NCBI GenBank assembly: GCA_037176845.1 | Contig: JAYKXP010000003.1 | Span: 1,258,747-1,322,746, forward strand | From: Paramarasmius palmivorus | Taxonomy: Eukaryota; Basidiomycota; Agaricomycetes; Agaricales; Marasmiaceae | Length of the DNA: 64,000 bases | Direction of reading: 5' to 3' | Shown: positions 12,120-22,885 of the stretch, piece by piece | How positions within the stretch are numbered: position 1 is the first letter of the stretch | Layout of the letters: every line of letters starts with the position of its first letter | Position numbers and translations under genes: made by a program | The notes under the pieces: generated by a model | Told to the model about the DNA's origin: nothing | Databases searched by the model: none | The model's input: only the letters and a program-made list of their open reading frames with translations

Positions 12120-14440
12120 ATGGGTCTCATCACTCGTAATGCTTTCCCTGTTCTCGCAATTGCTGCGGCGGTCTACTTCTTCTTTAAAGAGGTAATACCA
12201 TTCCTCAGAAGAAGGCACGCGTTGCGAAATATTGCGGGGCCGCCAATTGCTTCATGGTGGAAAGGTAATTCCATTCCGAGATCAATGTCGACTACTGAGT
12301 CTTGACGTTAACCGTTACAGGAAATTGGGGTCAACTGTTTGACAAGAACGGCTGGGCTTTCAAAAGATATATATCCGACTATTATGGAGGCATCATAAAG
12401 ATCAATGCTCTGTTCGGGGTGGGTAGAACTATGGTAGAGCTTATATTACAACAGCTGAAACGCGACATTGTAGGACCAACAACTCTACATCACTGACCCT
12501 TTGGCTATTACCCACATATTCCAAATCGACCGCCCCCTCTATGACACTAACATGTATCATTTGCTTCGCAGTCGTCTCTCCTTCGGGATCGGTCTAGTCG
12601 GCACTGTTGGTACGTCTGTATTGCATAGTAGCCTGCTTGAAAATACTTATCAGTATGTACAGGTGATATCCATGCAAAGCAGAGAAGGCTTCTTGCACCA
12701 TTCTTCTCGACCAAGTTCCTTCGCTCTTTACTTCCGTTATTCTATCCGTTCGCGTATGAGGTGTGTGTGTGGAAATGTTGAAGCAGCTTATCCGCATCGC
12801 TGATCGGATATATCTCTAGCTCTGCGATAACATTGAGAAGAGAAGCAAATCAAATGACGGCGTCATCAATATGCACAAAATGATGTCTATTGCTGCCTTG
12901 GAATACGTCGGTGCTGGTCTTGGTTATCAGTTTGACGGTATGGTTTACTACACCACGTCCTACTGCTCTATTAAAGATAACACGATGCACAGGCTTGAAC
13001 GAGGACAAACCAAACATCTATAATGATGCTGCGAAGGCAATCAAGTTCGTAGTTCTATATCTTTCCCTTGAAAGCATCTGACATTTCTATCGTAGTCCTC
13101 TCACTTTCAAACTCTCAACATTCCGTGTGTTCTTACCATGGATGGTAAAACTTGGCCCTGGTTGGTTCAGAAAAGCTCTGATTGACTGGGTTCCATGGCC
13201 CGATGCACAACGACTCAAGAAAGTCATTTATACTATTGACGACGTTGCACAAGACATCCTCAAGACAAGGCGTCAAGCTTATGAAGACGGACAGATCAAT
13301 GGAAAGGATATTCTTAGTGCCATGTGTAAGTTTAATAACGTATGGATCAGAATTGCACTGAATGCGTCGGCTTATAGTGCGGTTCAACGACGAAGCAGAT
13401 GAAGACGAAAAGATTAGCGACTATGAAATTCTCAGCCACATCACGACTACGTTATTTGCAGGCCATGAGACTACTGTATGTCCTTTCAGACGTTGAAATG
13501 CAATTTGCTGACGATGCGGCAGGCTGGAACTCTTTCTCGCATTCTGTACCAGATGGCCATACTCCCTAAAGTGCAAGCTCGCTTACGAAAAGAGGTTACC
13601 GAAGCGCGCGCCAAAGACGGAGATCTCGATTTTGAACAATTGATGGAGTTACCCTACCTGGATGCTGTCTGCAAAGAGACATTGCGTTGGTGAGTATAGA
13701 TTTGAGCCTGATCCATATGTCACTAATACGTCTCTTTAGCAACCCACCCGTTGACCAGCTGTACCGAACGTTAGTCTACTATCTATTTTTCTTTCCTTTC
13801 GTTAACATTTCTTCAGCTCTAACACCCACTCGGTTATCCCCATCATGCACCCTGTGCGATCTGCCGACGGAAAAACGATGATAGATCATGTCGCAGTCGA
13901 ACCAAAGACGGATCTAATTATCTCCATCATTGGCTACAACAGAAACAAGGACGTCTGGGGTGACGACGCCGAGCAGTGGATTCCTGAACGTTGGCTTGAA
14001 CCTCCTCGTCAATCGGTTATTGACGCAAAGCTACCGGCCGTGTTTTCGAATATGTGAGTTTCATTGATCTGAGTCAAGGGACTATTCTGAACCTTTGAGC
14101 TAGGATGACTTTCACTCTGGGCCCTAGAGCTTGCATGTGCGTACCGCAACCACTGGCTTAATTGACTGGTGCTGACTTCACTTCCGCAGTGGCTACAAGT
14201 TTGCGGAGATGGAAATGAGTGTGTGCTTTATGTTCCCAACCGAGCATTGAAATCTAACCCACATCGGCAGAACTCATTCTGACTATGCTCCTGGAGCGGT
14301 TCGAGTTCTCTATCTCACCCAAAGAAGAGATCTTTTGGCAGATGGGTGGAAGTATCACCCCGATCGTCAAGGGCTCTGGTCAGATTGAGCCCACTCTCCC
14401 GCTCAAGGTGACCCCGTTACCTAAACCAGAGAGGAAGTAG
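12120..14440 (+). CDS. cytochrome P450 monooxygenase (P450-3)
   Basis: Starts at ATG 12120: membrane anchor (about residues 8-22), then 'RNIAGPPIASWWKGNWGQLF'. More than ten short introns join in frame to TAG at 14438-14440. Landmarks: 'DIHAKQRRLLAPFFS' (C-helix), I-helix 'LFAGHETTAGTLS', E-x-x-R in 'CKETLR', meander 'DAEQWIPERWL', and heme loop 'FTLGPRACIGYKF', which is split by an intron inside the Ile codon. The end 'EIFWQMGGSITPIVKG' is usual for this agaricomycete P450 group. No frame break was found, so it is probably functional. P450-4 is a close paralog with the same exon plan apart from one intron (12761-12819, present here only). Substrate unknown. Confidence 0.9.
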
Positions 14441-14908
14441 AGTGTTTCGGCAACACGATTGATTAGTATAGGCAGACATGGCAAGCTGAGCTTCCCTGGT
14501 CGTAAATGTAACTGGACATAATATCATTTCTCTTTTTCCATACAAATTTACTGGTCACTGCGTGTGCAGGAGTCCATGAAATACATACCGTCTGGGTGTC
14601 ATGAACTCACAAGTATTACGAAGTCAACTTAGTGATCCCATGCCTCCTACGAGTTATGGCTCAAGCTTCAAGGACAATCTGACAAGAGCATAGTGTCGAA
14701 GATGCTCGTTCTCTACATCTATACGATGGTTAGTGGATTTATCTTCGACATGGCGACAACCTTGAAAAGCGAAGTGCACAAGACCCAATTCTGCCAGTTC
14801 TATCCCTTTTTTCATACGCGAACAACAAATCCTCCATGAATCATATGCATCGATTCATAATGTGAGTCATAGGTACATAAGTAAAACGAAAGAACATGCA
14901 ACACGCGT
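14441..14908. other. intergenic region between convergent P450-3 and RPL5
   Basis: 468 bp of 3' flanks of two converging genes. No coding, repeat or RNA feature is recognisable. Confidence 0.5.
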
Positions 14909-15970
14909 CTACTCGTCGTCCTCGTCGTCGCCCCCAGCCTGGAACTTCTCGATCTTCTCGGCAATGCGTGCCTTGCGTTGCGCGTGAGTGAGTCTCGGTA
15001 CCTTGTACTTGAGTGTCTCTGCCTTCCAGTCCTGCGACTTTTCGGTGGGTTTGAAGGTAGGATCTTCACGGATGGCAGCGTATGCATTGGTGTAGACCTC
15101 CTCAATGTCCTCTGAACCGATGCCATCGGCAAGGTAGGTGGAGAATTGCTTCTTGAATCTGCAGATCGGTTAGTAGAAGAACAAATCAACGACTTGATTT
15201 ATGGTACCTCTCATCATCTTCCTCCTCCAGCGATTCCATGTACTCTGCGACGTGTCCACCAAAGATGTACTTCTTCAACACCTCAGCGTCGAGCTCCTTG
15301 CTCTCTGGGTCGTAGCCAGGGAAACGCTTCTCACTGTGAGGAATGAAGATACCACCGTCTGAAGCACCCTTCATGGCACCGAAGACACGGGAACCAGTGG
15401 AGGTACGCTTGAGACCGACGTCGAGGTAGCATTTGAAGGGACGGGGAGCATCGTCATCATCGAGGGCTTCGGTGACGGAGTATTCACCGGTGGGTTCAGC
15501 GACACCCTCGTACTTGTCTGCCAAGCCGACCTTGGTAAGTGCGCGACGTGCGCAGAGGAGACCAGTTGCGTAGGCTACAAGAAAAGATAAGAATGATTTC
15601 GTGGTGTACGAAAGTAAGCTTGTACGTACCAGCGGTCCAGTTGGTCAAACCGTGGTTGATGCCATAGCGAGGCAACTCTTTTGATGTAGCAGCGGCAAGA
15701 ACAAAGTCACCCTGGAGCCTTGCGTAGGCGACCTGGACGATGACTTGTTTGTTGGTGAAACGAACGACTAATCGGTATTTCGGTGCGTTGCTGCAAGACG
15801 TTAGTACGATACCCTAGAAAAACAACGTGCACTACTCACTACTTGTTCTTTGCCTGAGTGACCAGCCTCTTCCTAGCGTAGTAATCGGTCTTTCCCTCTC
15901 TCCTTCTGCGATATTTGACCTGGAATCGGGAGAAGTAGGCGTCGGTCTTGACTTTTTTGACGAATGGCAT
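14909..15970 (-). CDS. rpl5: 60S ribosomal protein L5 (uL18)
   Basis: Starts at ATG 15970 ('[20 protein letters not shown]') and ends at TAG 14909-14911 in an acidic tail ('GGDDEDDE'). Conserved blocks in order: '[19 protein letters not shown]', '[16 protein letters not shown]', '[16 protein letters not shown]', '[13 protein letters not shown]', '[13 protein letters not shown]', '[20 protein letters not shown]' and '[19 protein letters not shown]'. At least three introns interrupt the gene. uL18 binds 5S rRNA and, with uL5 (L11), forms the 5S RNP that is built into the large subunit in the nucleolus. About 300 aa, as expected. It is divergent from the WD40 gene. Confidence 0.95.
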
Positions 15971-16087
15971 CTACATCCAAAGTCAGCACTTGTAATCCAT
16001 CGATTTGAACCGGAATTTCAAGGTGAAATGAAGAGACGATGTTGATGGGGGCATCCTGAAGCGAAATAGCATAGATTTGAGACATAC
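15971..16087 (-). other. probable 5'-UTR intron of rpl5
   Basis: On the minus strand, CTCAAG|GTATGT at 16087 and an acceptor GGATGTAG at 15971 bracket 117 nt that end directly against the RPL5 start codon. A TGCTGAC branch-like motif lies near the acceptor. Upstream sequence in frame has no ATG, so the intron would lie in the leader. It is about twice the local intron length. I looked for C/D snoRNA boxes and found none convincing. Confidence 0.5.
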
Positions 16088-16592
16088 CTTGAGGAGAAGG
16101 AGAGGTGTCTTGACGTAGTGTTGCCAGGTGTTGAAGATTTCTGTCCTGTTCCCTGAGTACTGGACCGGTCCGTGGACCCTTTCGGCAGTTGCCGACACAA
16201 CCTCGTGAAGCACTGAAATAGTTCTACTTCTACAGCTTCTTTGTACGACTAAATCTCTATCGCAACACAACAGCCATGTCTAAACTTGACTTGCAGAATA
16301 GTCATCCAATTTGTGCAGAAATCAGGACACAGACTCGGGACACAATTATCGAAAAATGCACCGATATGTCTAACTAGTTGTAAATTAGCGTTTCTACGGT
16401 TTCTGACCAGCAAATGTTGATAAGTTCCTGCTGACTTGATGTCGTGGAATAGCCTTTCATTTGTGTGTGTGAACTCTTTGTTTGAATGAGTAGAGGCAAG
16501 CAGTGTCGTCAACCTTATCTGCGATGAAGCATCTGGAATGACCTCGACACGGGGTCATATAAGGCTTGAACCTGAACTATGACTTGAATATC
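16088..16592. other. intergenic region, divergent RPL5 / WD40 promoters
   Basis: About 0.5 kb that should contain the RPL5 leader exon and both promoters. No coding or repeat feature was recognised. Confidence 0.4.
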
Positions 16593-18413
16593 ATGGACTC
16601 TGAATCTTCCTCGTACTCTGACTCTTTTCCTTCATCTCTGTATCACCATTCCATACTCAAAGAACCTCCTACCTGGTCCAAAACTCTTCGGTACCACAAA
16701 CAAGTCCTCAGCTCTGTATATCACAACACCCTTGACAGAGTCAAGGTTCTCGGGGATAATCGAGGATATGGGCATTCTGGATGTGTTAATGCTCTTCATT
16801 GGGCTCAGAACGGAGAACTACTTTTAAGTTCTGGAGATGATACGACGGTACACATTTGGGGCATGGATGCAAGCAATACGACAGAGGATTACCCCTTCAC
16901 TTGTAGGAGCGTCATTCATACAGGACACACGGCGAACGTATTCAACGTTTGTATACTGCCCTATTCGTCTAGAATGTACGACTCCTTCCTTCTTGTTTAT
17001 ACCTGAACCTGACCAAGGAAAACGAAAGGGTGACAGTTGCAGGAGACGACCTCGTCCGGGTATTCGACATTGCTCATTCCCTCGCCTCAGACACATCTTC
17101 CGAGAAAATACAGGAATACACCACCTCAAACGTCCTCACAAATTCCTTTGAATGTCACCAAAATCGTGTCAAAAGGATTGTCACAGAGAACAGTCCAGAT
17201 CTCTTTCTCACCGTGTCCGAGGACGGGACAGTGAGGCAACATGACCTTCGGGCACCTCATACCTGTCGCCGCAGGACCTGCCCGGAACCTATACTTCAAG
17301 TTGAACATGAACTGTCGACGTTGGCGATCTCGCCGATGACTCCATGGCAGATTGTTGTAGCTGGATCGTCACCTTATGTACGCTCACTGGTTCTTCCCAT
17401 AGTCATACTCAAGACTGATAGCGATACAGGGCTACCTCTTTGACCGCCGGTACACCTCTACGCCTTCCAATGGTGTCACGACCTGCGTGAGGAGATTCGG
17501 TAGACCGCCAAACACCCCAGATAGGGATAACGACGGTAGAATGAATTTGTTCCACAGGGAACATATCACTGGTGCGAGATGCGCTTCAGAGAACGGCTGG
17601 GAGGTGTTACTGTGTATGTACCTTCTCTTTTCTTGAAAAGCTAGCTATTGACCTGCCGCGACTGTAGCGTACTCAGGGGACGGTGTATACCTCTACTCGA
17701 CGCTCGACGATCCAGAAGATGGTGAGAAGCGAAGAAAAGGGACCGTGCTACCCAGGAACAAGGTCGACGTGAAGAGACGGAGGTTGTCGAATGATGATCA
17801 GGGAGCGCATTCTTCATCATCCTCAGCAGAAGACGACGAAGGTGAACACGATCAAGACGAAGAGGAATCGGATGACGACATGGACGAGGACAATGACAAT
17901 GGCGAAAACTTTTATCCCGAGGTTCCGACGATACTTCCTCGAATGCGTTACGCCGGGGCACGCAATGTCGACACCGTCAAAGACGTCAACTTTTTAGGCC
18001 CTTTTGATTCTTATGTCGTCTCTGGATCTGACGACGGGAACTGGTTCATGTGGGACAAATCAAATGCAGATTTAAAGGGAGTGTACGAGGGAGATGGAAG
18101 CGTAGTGAATGTCATTGAAGGGCATCCTTGGTTACCGATTGTTGCAGTGAGTGGGATCGATAAGACGGTCAAAGTAGGTATAAAGTGGCGTTCCGACCTA
18201 TAGTTGCTGAATTGTCTTTGACAGATCTTTGGGCCCTGCAAAGGAGAAAGCTCCTTCTCTCGTATGTCTGAAGCAGAGAATATTATACGAAATAATCAAG
18301 ACCGCAACACGCTCCGTACGTTTAGGACAATCCGGAGGGCAGATTTCATCAGTTTATTGGCTGCGTTACACGATGAAGAGGGAGAAGGGAGGCCTGAATG
18401 TGTTAACCAATAA
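16593..18413 (+). CDS. DCAF6/DCAF8-type WD40-repeat protein
   Basis: Starts at ATG 16593 ('MDSESSSYSDS') and ends at TAA 18411-18413; short introns join in frame. WD40 blades include 'GHSGCVNALHWAQNGELLLSS' then 'DDTTVHIWGMD', 'GHTANVFNV', 'VTVAGDDLVRVFDI', 'CHQNRVKRIV' then 'EDGTVRQHDLR', and near the end 'SYVVSGSDDGNWFMWD' and 'GHPWLPIVAVSGIDKTVK'. An acidic low-complexity insert (about 17800-17910) splits the propeller. This order, including 'VAGSSPYGYLFDRR', matches the DCAF6/DCAF8 family of CUL4-DDB1 substrate receptors. The C terminus is basic and helical. CUL4 partnership is inferred from family, and the exact ortholog is uncertain. Confidence 0.8.
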
Positions 18414-18509
18414 TTTCTGTGTATCTTACATGTAGTTTCGGACGATGTACAATACGTTTCCTGTAAATTATACTACACAATGTACAAAAAGGTAGAATAT
18501 GTAGCAAGC

Positions 18510-20322
18510 TCAATAAATAGTTGAATCCTGTAGCCTCCATCTACGAAATGGTCCCCACCAAAAGACCGAGGAGCGGCGTTGCGGGGTTTCGGGGGCAGGA
18601 GGATCGTGGGTGTTTTGTATAGGTACTTCAGGCGGACTAGCAGCAGCAGCCTCCGAAGGACTGTGAATCTCGATGTCTGCATTTGTATCTGTTCGACGTA
18701 AGCTTCCTCTATGTCTGGGCGACGTGGAACCTTCATCTTCGCTTTTCCTAGGATACGTTTGCATCTCCACTTGTTCAACGCCACCGTTCTCCATTCTCCA
18801 TCCCGAACTACCCAGGCCCCATCCTGTACCTGGTACGCCGACTCTGAACCATGGGCTTGTGTTGTTTGTTTCGTTTCCTCTTCGCCTGCTCTCCACTTCC
18901 GCTCTTACTCTCTCCCTTTCTGCTCTCTCCAATTCAAGAATTCGCTCGCGCCGTTCCGCAGCTTGTATCCGCGCTGCAGTGAGATGTGCTTGTCTGAGGT
19001 TGGCAAACCAATGGTATATTACGGAAGGAAGGAAAGATGAAGTGGTGTCTGTTGTCGATGTGGCGTTCGATGGCGAAGATACTTCTGTATGTGGTGATCG
19101 TGATCGTCGTGCGGTAGGACTTGAAGTTTCTCGCCTCCTCCTTCTTGTCCTTGCCCTAGGGACCTCCTCAATCTCATCTCCGTCACCGCCTCTGGAGCTG
19201 AAACACACTCCTCCATCCACCGGAAACAGATTCTCTGGTGCCACCGCCTTCACTCTGTTGCCGTCGTCTTTCCTCTCTCCTCTCTTTCCTTCTCCTTGAG
19301 ATTTTTTGGCCTCTTCTGATAACCTCCTCGGTGGCGTCTTCTCTTGCTGATTCGTCCCCTGTAGCCCCGGCACCACCCGACGCGCTACCAACCCACCACC
19401 ACCACCCCAAAAAACTCTGCCACAGCACGACAGCCCACATCAATCCCGGTAACCACACGTACTCTTCCTCTCTCGGAATATCCAAAAAGCTCAGTGCTGT
19501 TGATGCAACAGCCAATGCCAAGGCAGCGGCGCCAAAAACTGCTGTTCCGCCGTCAGTCCGCCATGCTTGTTTTCGGTTGACTAGGAGTCCCCAGATGAAC
19601 AGCGCTGCTGTGAAGAGGAGCGAGAGCGTGGCGTTGCAAACATTCCGAATGGCTGAGGCGACGTCGTTTACTTGGGCTGAGGAAGAGATGGGGACGAGTT
19701 GCATGATAGCTGCTAGGATAGCCAGTGGGCCTAGCATGCTGAAAAATCAACCTCCGTTCCAGGGAAGACGGATAGAGAAGAGTGAGGAAATTGAACATGG
19801 GTGATTTGGACTAGGACGGATGTAGTAGCTTCCATGATAAACCATGTTGCTCGCTCTGCGATACTCCATTCCTGAGGATCATCTCGGACGTCTTCTGTAG
19901 AGGGCGGAACGGCGACTGCGAGATATGAAACCATGTAAGGCCATTGAGAGGATTCGTCCATGGTCCGTTGAAGGACGACATTGAGGGTTGCGATAAGACT
20001 GATGAGGAGAGTGATGACACCGCTGACCTGCAGAACATAATTGACGGGTGCTAGGGGCCAGTGATATTGGCCAGTGAAGAGGAGATGAACGAAAAGGACG
20101 GATGTGAGGTGAATACGACGCCGGTAACGAGTATTTGGACTGGGAGTGAACGCGCGAAGGCGGGTTTGTAAGCTAGATACGGGTCGGAAGGGAGGCTTGA
20201 AAACATGTGAGTATGTCGTTCACGGAAAACATAAAACATAACACTCACCCAGGATCGTTGTAGGCGTATACCACAGCAACAACAAGGCATAAAAGCAGCA
20301 ACACTCGACCTCCTGTTAGCAT
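18510..20322 (-). CDS. multipass membrane protein with long basic C-terminal tail
   Basis: Starts at ATG 20322 ('MLTGGRVLLLLCLVVAVVYAY', helix 1). Later exons add hydrophobic segments such as 'LPVQILVTGVVFTSVLFVHLL', 'VLQVSGVITLLISLIATLNVV', 'LGPLAILAAIMQLVPIS', 'LSLLFTAALFIWGLLV' and a Trp-rich helix 'WAVVLWQSFLGWWWWVG', six to seven in all. A long Arg/Ser/Glu-rich tail follows and ends at 18510. Two overlapping frames (19183-19391) are reconciled by a 56-nt intron starting GTGAAGG and ending TTTCAG, giving 'RRQ|HSRGGDGDEIEE'. The junction near 19730-19830 could not be resolved. I do not recognise a family; the topology recalls fungal seven-helix proteins, but no function is claimed. Confidence 0.6.
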
Positions 20323-20716
20323 TCCTATGTGGATTGTTGCATGGAACAAGTCGTTCTTGGCTCTACCGTTGACTATATAATGGCCGCCAAGAGTCTCTTA
20401 GAGTACCGAGTCGGTTCAGTCTCTGGGCGTAAATCAAGCAATTGATCGTGGGGACGCAATTGCAGGGAAGGGAGGAAAACGGAAACAGAAAAGCAACGCC
20501 CTTTTCCCCAACTGCGAGAGACATGAATAGTGACAACTGTGCTATATTTATCCCCATAACTGAGGTCATTTGCCTGAACAATCCCTCCAACACGGGAAAG
20601 GTCTAATATATCCGGCCTTCCATTTCGCATCGCCTGCTGCATCGATAGCCCGTGCCCTGGCTTCACATATGGGACCCTAGGCCACAATAGCCGCTAGAAG
20701 GCGAATAAGATACTTA
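20323..20716. other. intergenic region left of the TIR element
   Basis: About 0.4 kb upstream of the membrane protein; no convincing gene or RNA. It should hold that gene's promoter. Confidence 0.4.
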
Positions 20717-21327
20717 CAGTCATCTGGGAGTCCTTGAGACACCAGATTGATTTCACTCAATAACTCAACATCCGGTTCGACTCTCGCAAAAAAAATTATA
20801 TGGGTCAGTTCAGTAGTATCTAAATATTGTTTCTAGCTAGCAATATGGAATATACGGTGGATTGAGGTAGAGAGGAATCGTCGAAATTGAGAGACACCCT
20901 GATGTCACGGTTTGATGGTCCTTGAGACAGTGTGACAGCACCTAATTTTGGCGCTGCTGTCATGATGCACGCTTCGGTCACTGCAGTCTCTCCTCCTCTA
21001 TATTGATGGTAACACCTCCAAAATTATTGGAAATGCTTTAATTTATGTCAAATACTATATAGAATGTGTTCTGGTATCACATCCAGGCCGTTGGATTTTA
21101 TAATCAGCCGAATAAAAGTTGCCGCGTCTCAAAACTGCTCAATTTTGATATATCTGTCTGGCTCCAGCATGCAATTTGCACTCTCTGCACTCAAGTACAT
21201 AGGAGGACATATATTGAGACAGTACGTATAATTTACACACTTTGAATCGAGGGAGCAGCCCATTTTGGGCGCAAAAAAAGCTACTGTCTCAAGGACTCCC
21301 AGTGTCTCACGGACTCCCAGATGACTG
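20717..21327. mobile_element. MITE-like element with TIRs and TA target duplication
   Basis: The left end begins CAGTCATCTGGGAGTCC at 20717 and the right end is its reverse complement, ending at 21327. The inverted repeats match over about 26 nt with one mismatch. Both ends are flanked directly by TA (20715-20716 and 21328-21329). TA duplication with CAGT...ACTG termini is the signature of Tc1/mariner-pogo transposons. The 611-bp interior has no transposase frame, so this would be a non-autonomous derivative. A second copy of the GGACTCCCAG motif lies just inside the right end (about 21290-21300). No other copy was seen in this window. Confidence 0.75.
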
Positions 21328-22885
21328 TAGAGCTCAGACTTCCAAGTATAAAACAGCTTGGGCCCAGAGTAACATACCTTGACAGACGGCTTACTTTTAA
21401 TGTTATGGAGTCTGTCCATGTCTGTGTACATCCGCAAAGGTGTTCCGATGGCCCTGTGGTATCCACCAATCTCAGGATACTGCGCAGTGAGAAACAGCTT
21501 GAAAACGCGCGACCGAGAATGAGTGATAGACTTTATCTGACAACTCGGCACGGAAGACGAAAATAAACGCTAGGTCTGGCCTCGTTGTCATCGCATGTCC
21601 CAAGGACGAACAGCGGCTGGCACGAGTATCGGTCTTTTCCGGTCACTCACTAACAGCGGAGGTGGAGTGGTGGCCTTCGGTAACCCCGGGATGGGAGGTG
21701 TTCTCCGATATCACAGGCACTGCAGTTACTATTCGAGAATGGCCGCTGACGTGCTGTTGGTTTCTCTCTCTCTCTGTGTGTGCAGGGCTACAGTTGGCAA
21801 GCAACGTTGTGGCGATAACGCGACGAAAATAAACGCTGTATACTTTTGGTTGCAACTCCTGTCTGCCTCATTCCCTAAAGCCCCAAGGCAGTACTAGGCT
21901 ATCTTTGGAGATCATTGGGAGGACGAAGTGGGTCGAACAGCATGAATGACACACCTTGGAGCTTGAAGCTCGACCAATTCCTAACCCGAATATCATTGGG
22001 CGGCTGAGCTATCTCTGACTTGAAATGCCCTCATCGTGATGAGGATCTTGATATGAACATGACAGGGTTGTTCCTAGATGTCGCGAGTAACTGAACGCCT
22101 TTCCAGTCGTGAAAAAATAGCTGCGATGAGCCAATCGTTTGCGTGACCGTTCTATCTCCCTCTTCAATTCTAGAGGCTGAGTCCACTGATCGAAGGTTTA
22201 CGTTTGACGCCGCTGAACGCGTCCATAATCTAGGCTCTTTGAAAACCATCGTAGCCCCAATGAATAACAAATTCATGGCCTTCTACTTCGCGCTCCTCGT
22301 TCATGCTCTTAAATATGTCGAGAGACGGTCTGCGTGTATCATCCTAGGTGCCGAGTCAACGGTGTGTGCGATAACGATACCTCAGCTAGCCTCTGGGTGG
22401 AAGGCTTATAGTCCGTTCGAACTTCAACTTTGCGTCCGCAAGACGTGATGAAATCAAAGTTAGGGTTGCCTGGGGAAGGGTTGGACATCTGCTCACTATA
22501 ATGAAATTCGCAAGGCTCTTATGCTCGATCCTCTCCATTTCGAGCCAGTCTTCAAGACTCCGCCCAAGAACGGCCGCGATCCCTCCAAATAGAATCCCAT
22601 TCTTCTAAAAAGTAAGACTTGAAGATGTCGGAGCAATGTCAGAGGCTGGTTTTGAGATGGGTGCAGGAAAGACACGTCAATTCATGAACCTTGCGCGTTC
22701 ATGCACAAAAGACTGAGTGAGAAAATTCTGTTGCTTCCCAATTCGTGGGAAAATCAAAACCTTGGAACGGCCGTAGCTTTCTCTTTCAATCCTGCACTAC
22801 GTTCCAGCATTTACAGTCCTCGACGTTCTATAAAAACCAGCTCTGGTTCCGAATAAGATGCATATCACCGTCCTCGGATCGCAGC
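21328..22885. other. gene-poor region with short repeats
   Basis: No reading frame here has family resemblance. Contents noted: a 16-bp direct repeat GACGAAAATAAACGCT at 21556-21571 and 21822-21837, and a (TC)n(TG)n microsatellite near 21764-21782. The P450-4 promoter is at the right end. Confidence 0.45.
22829..22836 (+). promoter_or_regulatory. TATA box of P450-4
   Basis: TATAAAAA lies 50 bp upstream of the ATG at 22886, a canonical core-promoter position. It suggests the locus can still be transcribed even though the coding sequence appears broken. Confidence 0.5.

Noticed and set aside
12086..12139. An upstream reading frame starting at ATG 12086 overlapping the P450-3 start codon
   Set aside because: It begins at the end of the TATA box, so it would lie upstream of most transcription starts; not supported as a uORF.
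18673..19299. A 208-codon plus-strand frame antisense to the membrane protein tail
   Set aside because: Composition mirrors the Arg/Ser-rich exon on the other strand; no recognisable domain.
20765..20785. A GGTTCGACTCTCGC stretch resembling a tRNA B box
   Set aside because: The flanking bases do not form a T-arm stem, there is no A box or acceptor stem at the right spacing, and it lies inside the MITE.
21760..21785. TC/TG microsatellite as a possible regulatory element
   Set aside because: A short simple repeat with no associated gene start; nothing supports a role.
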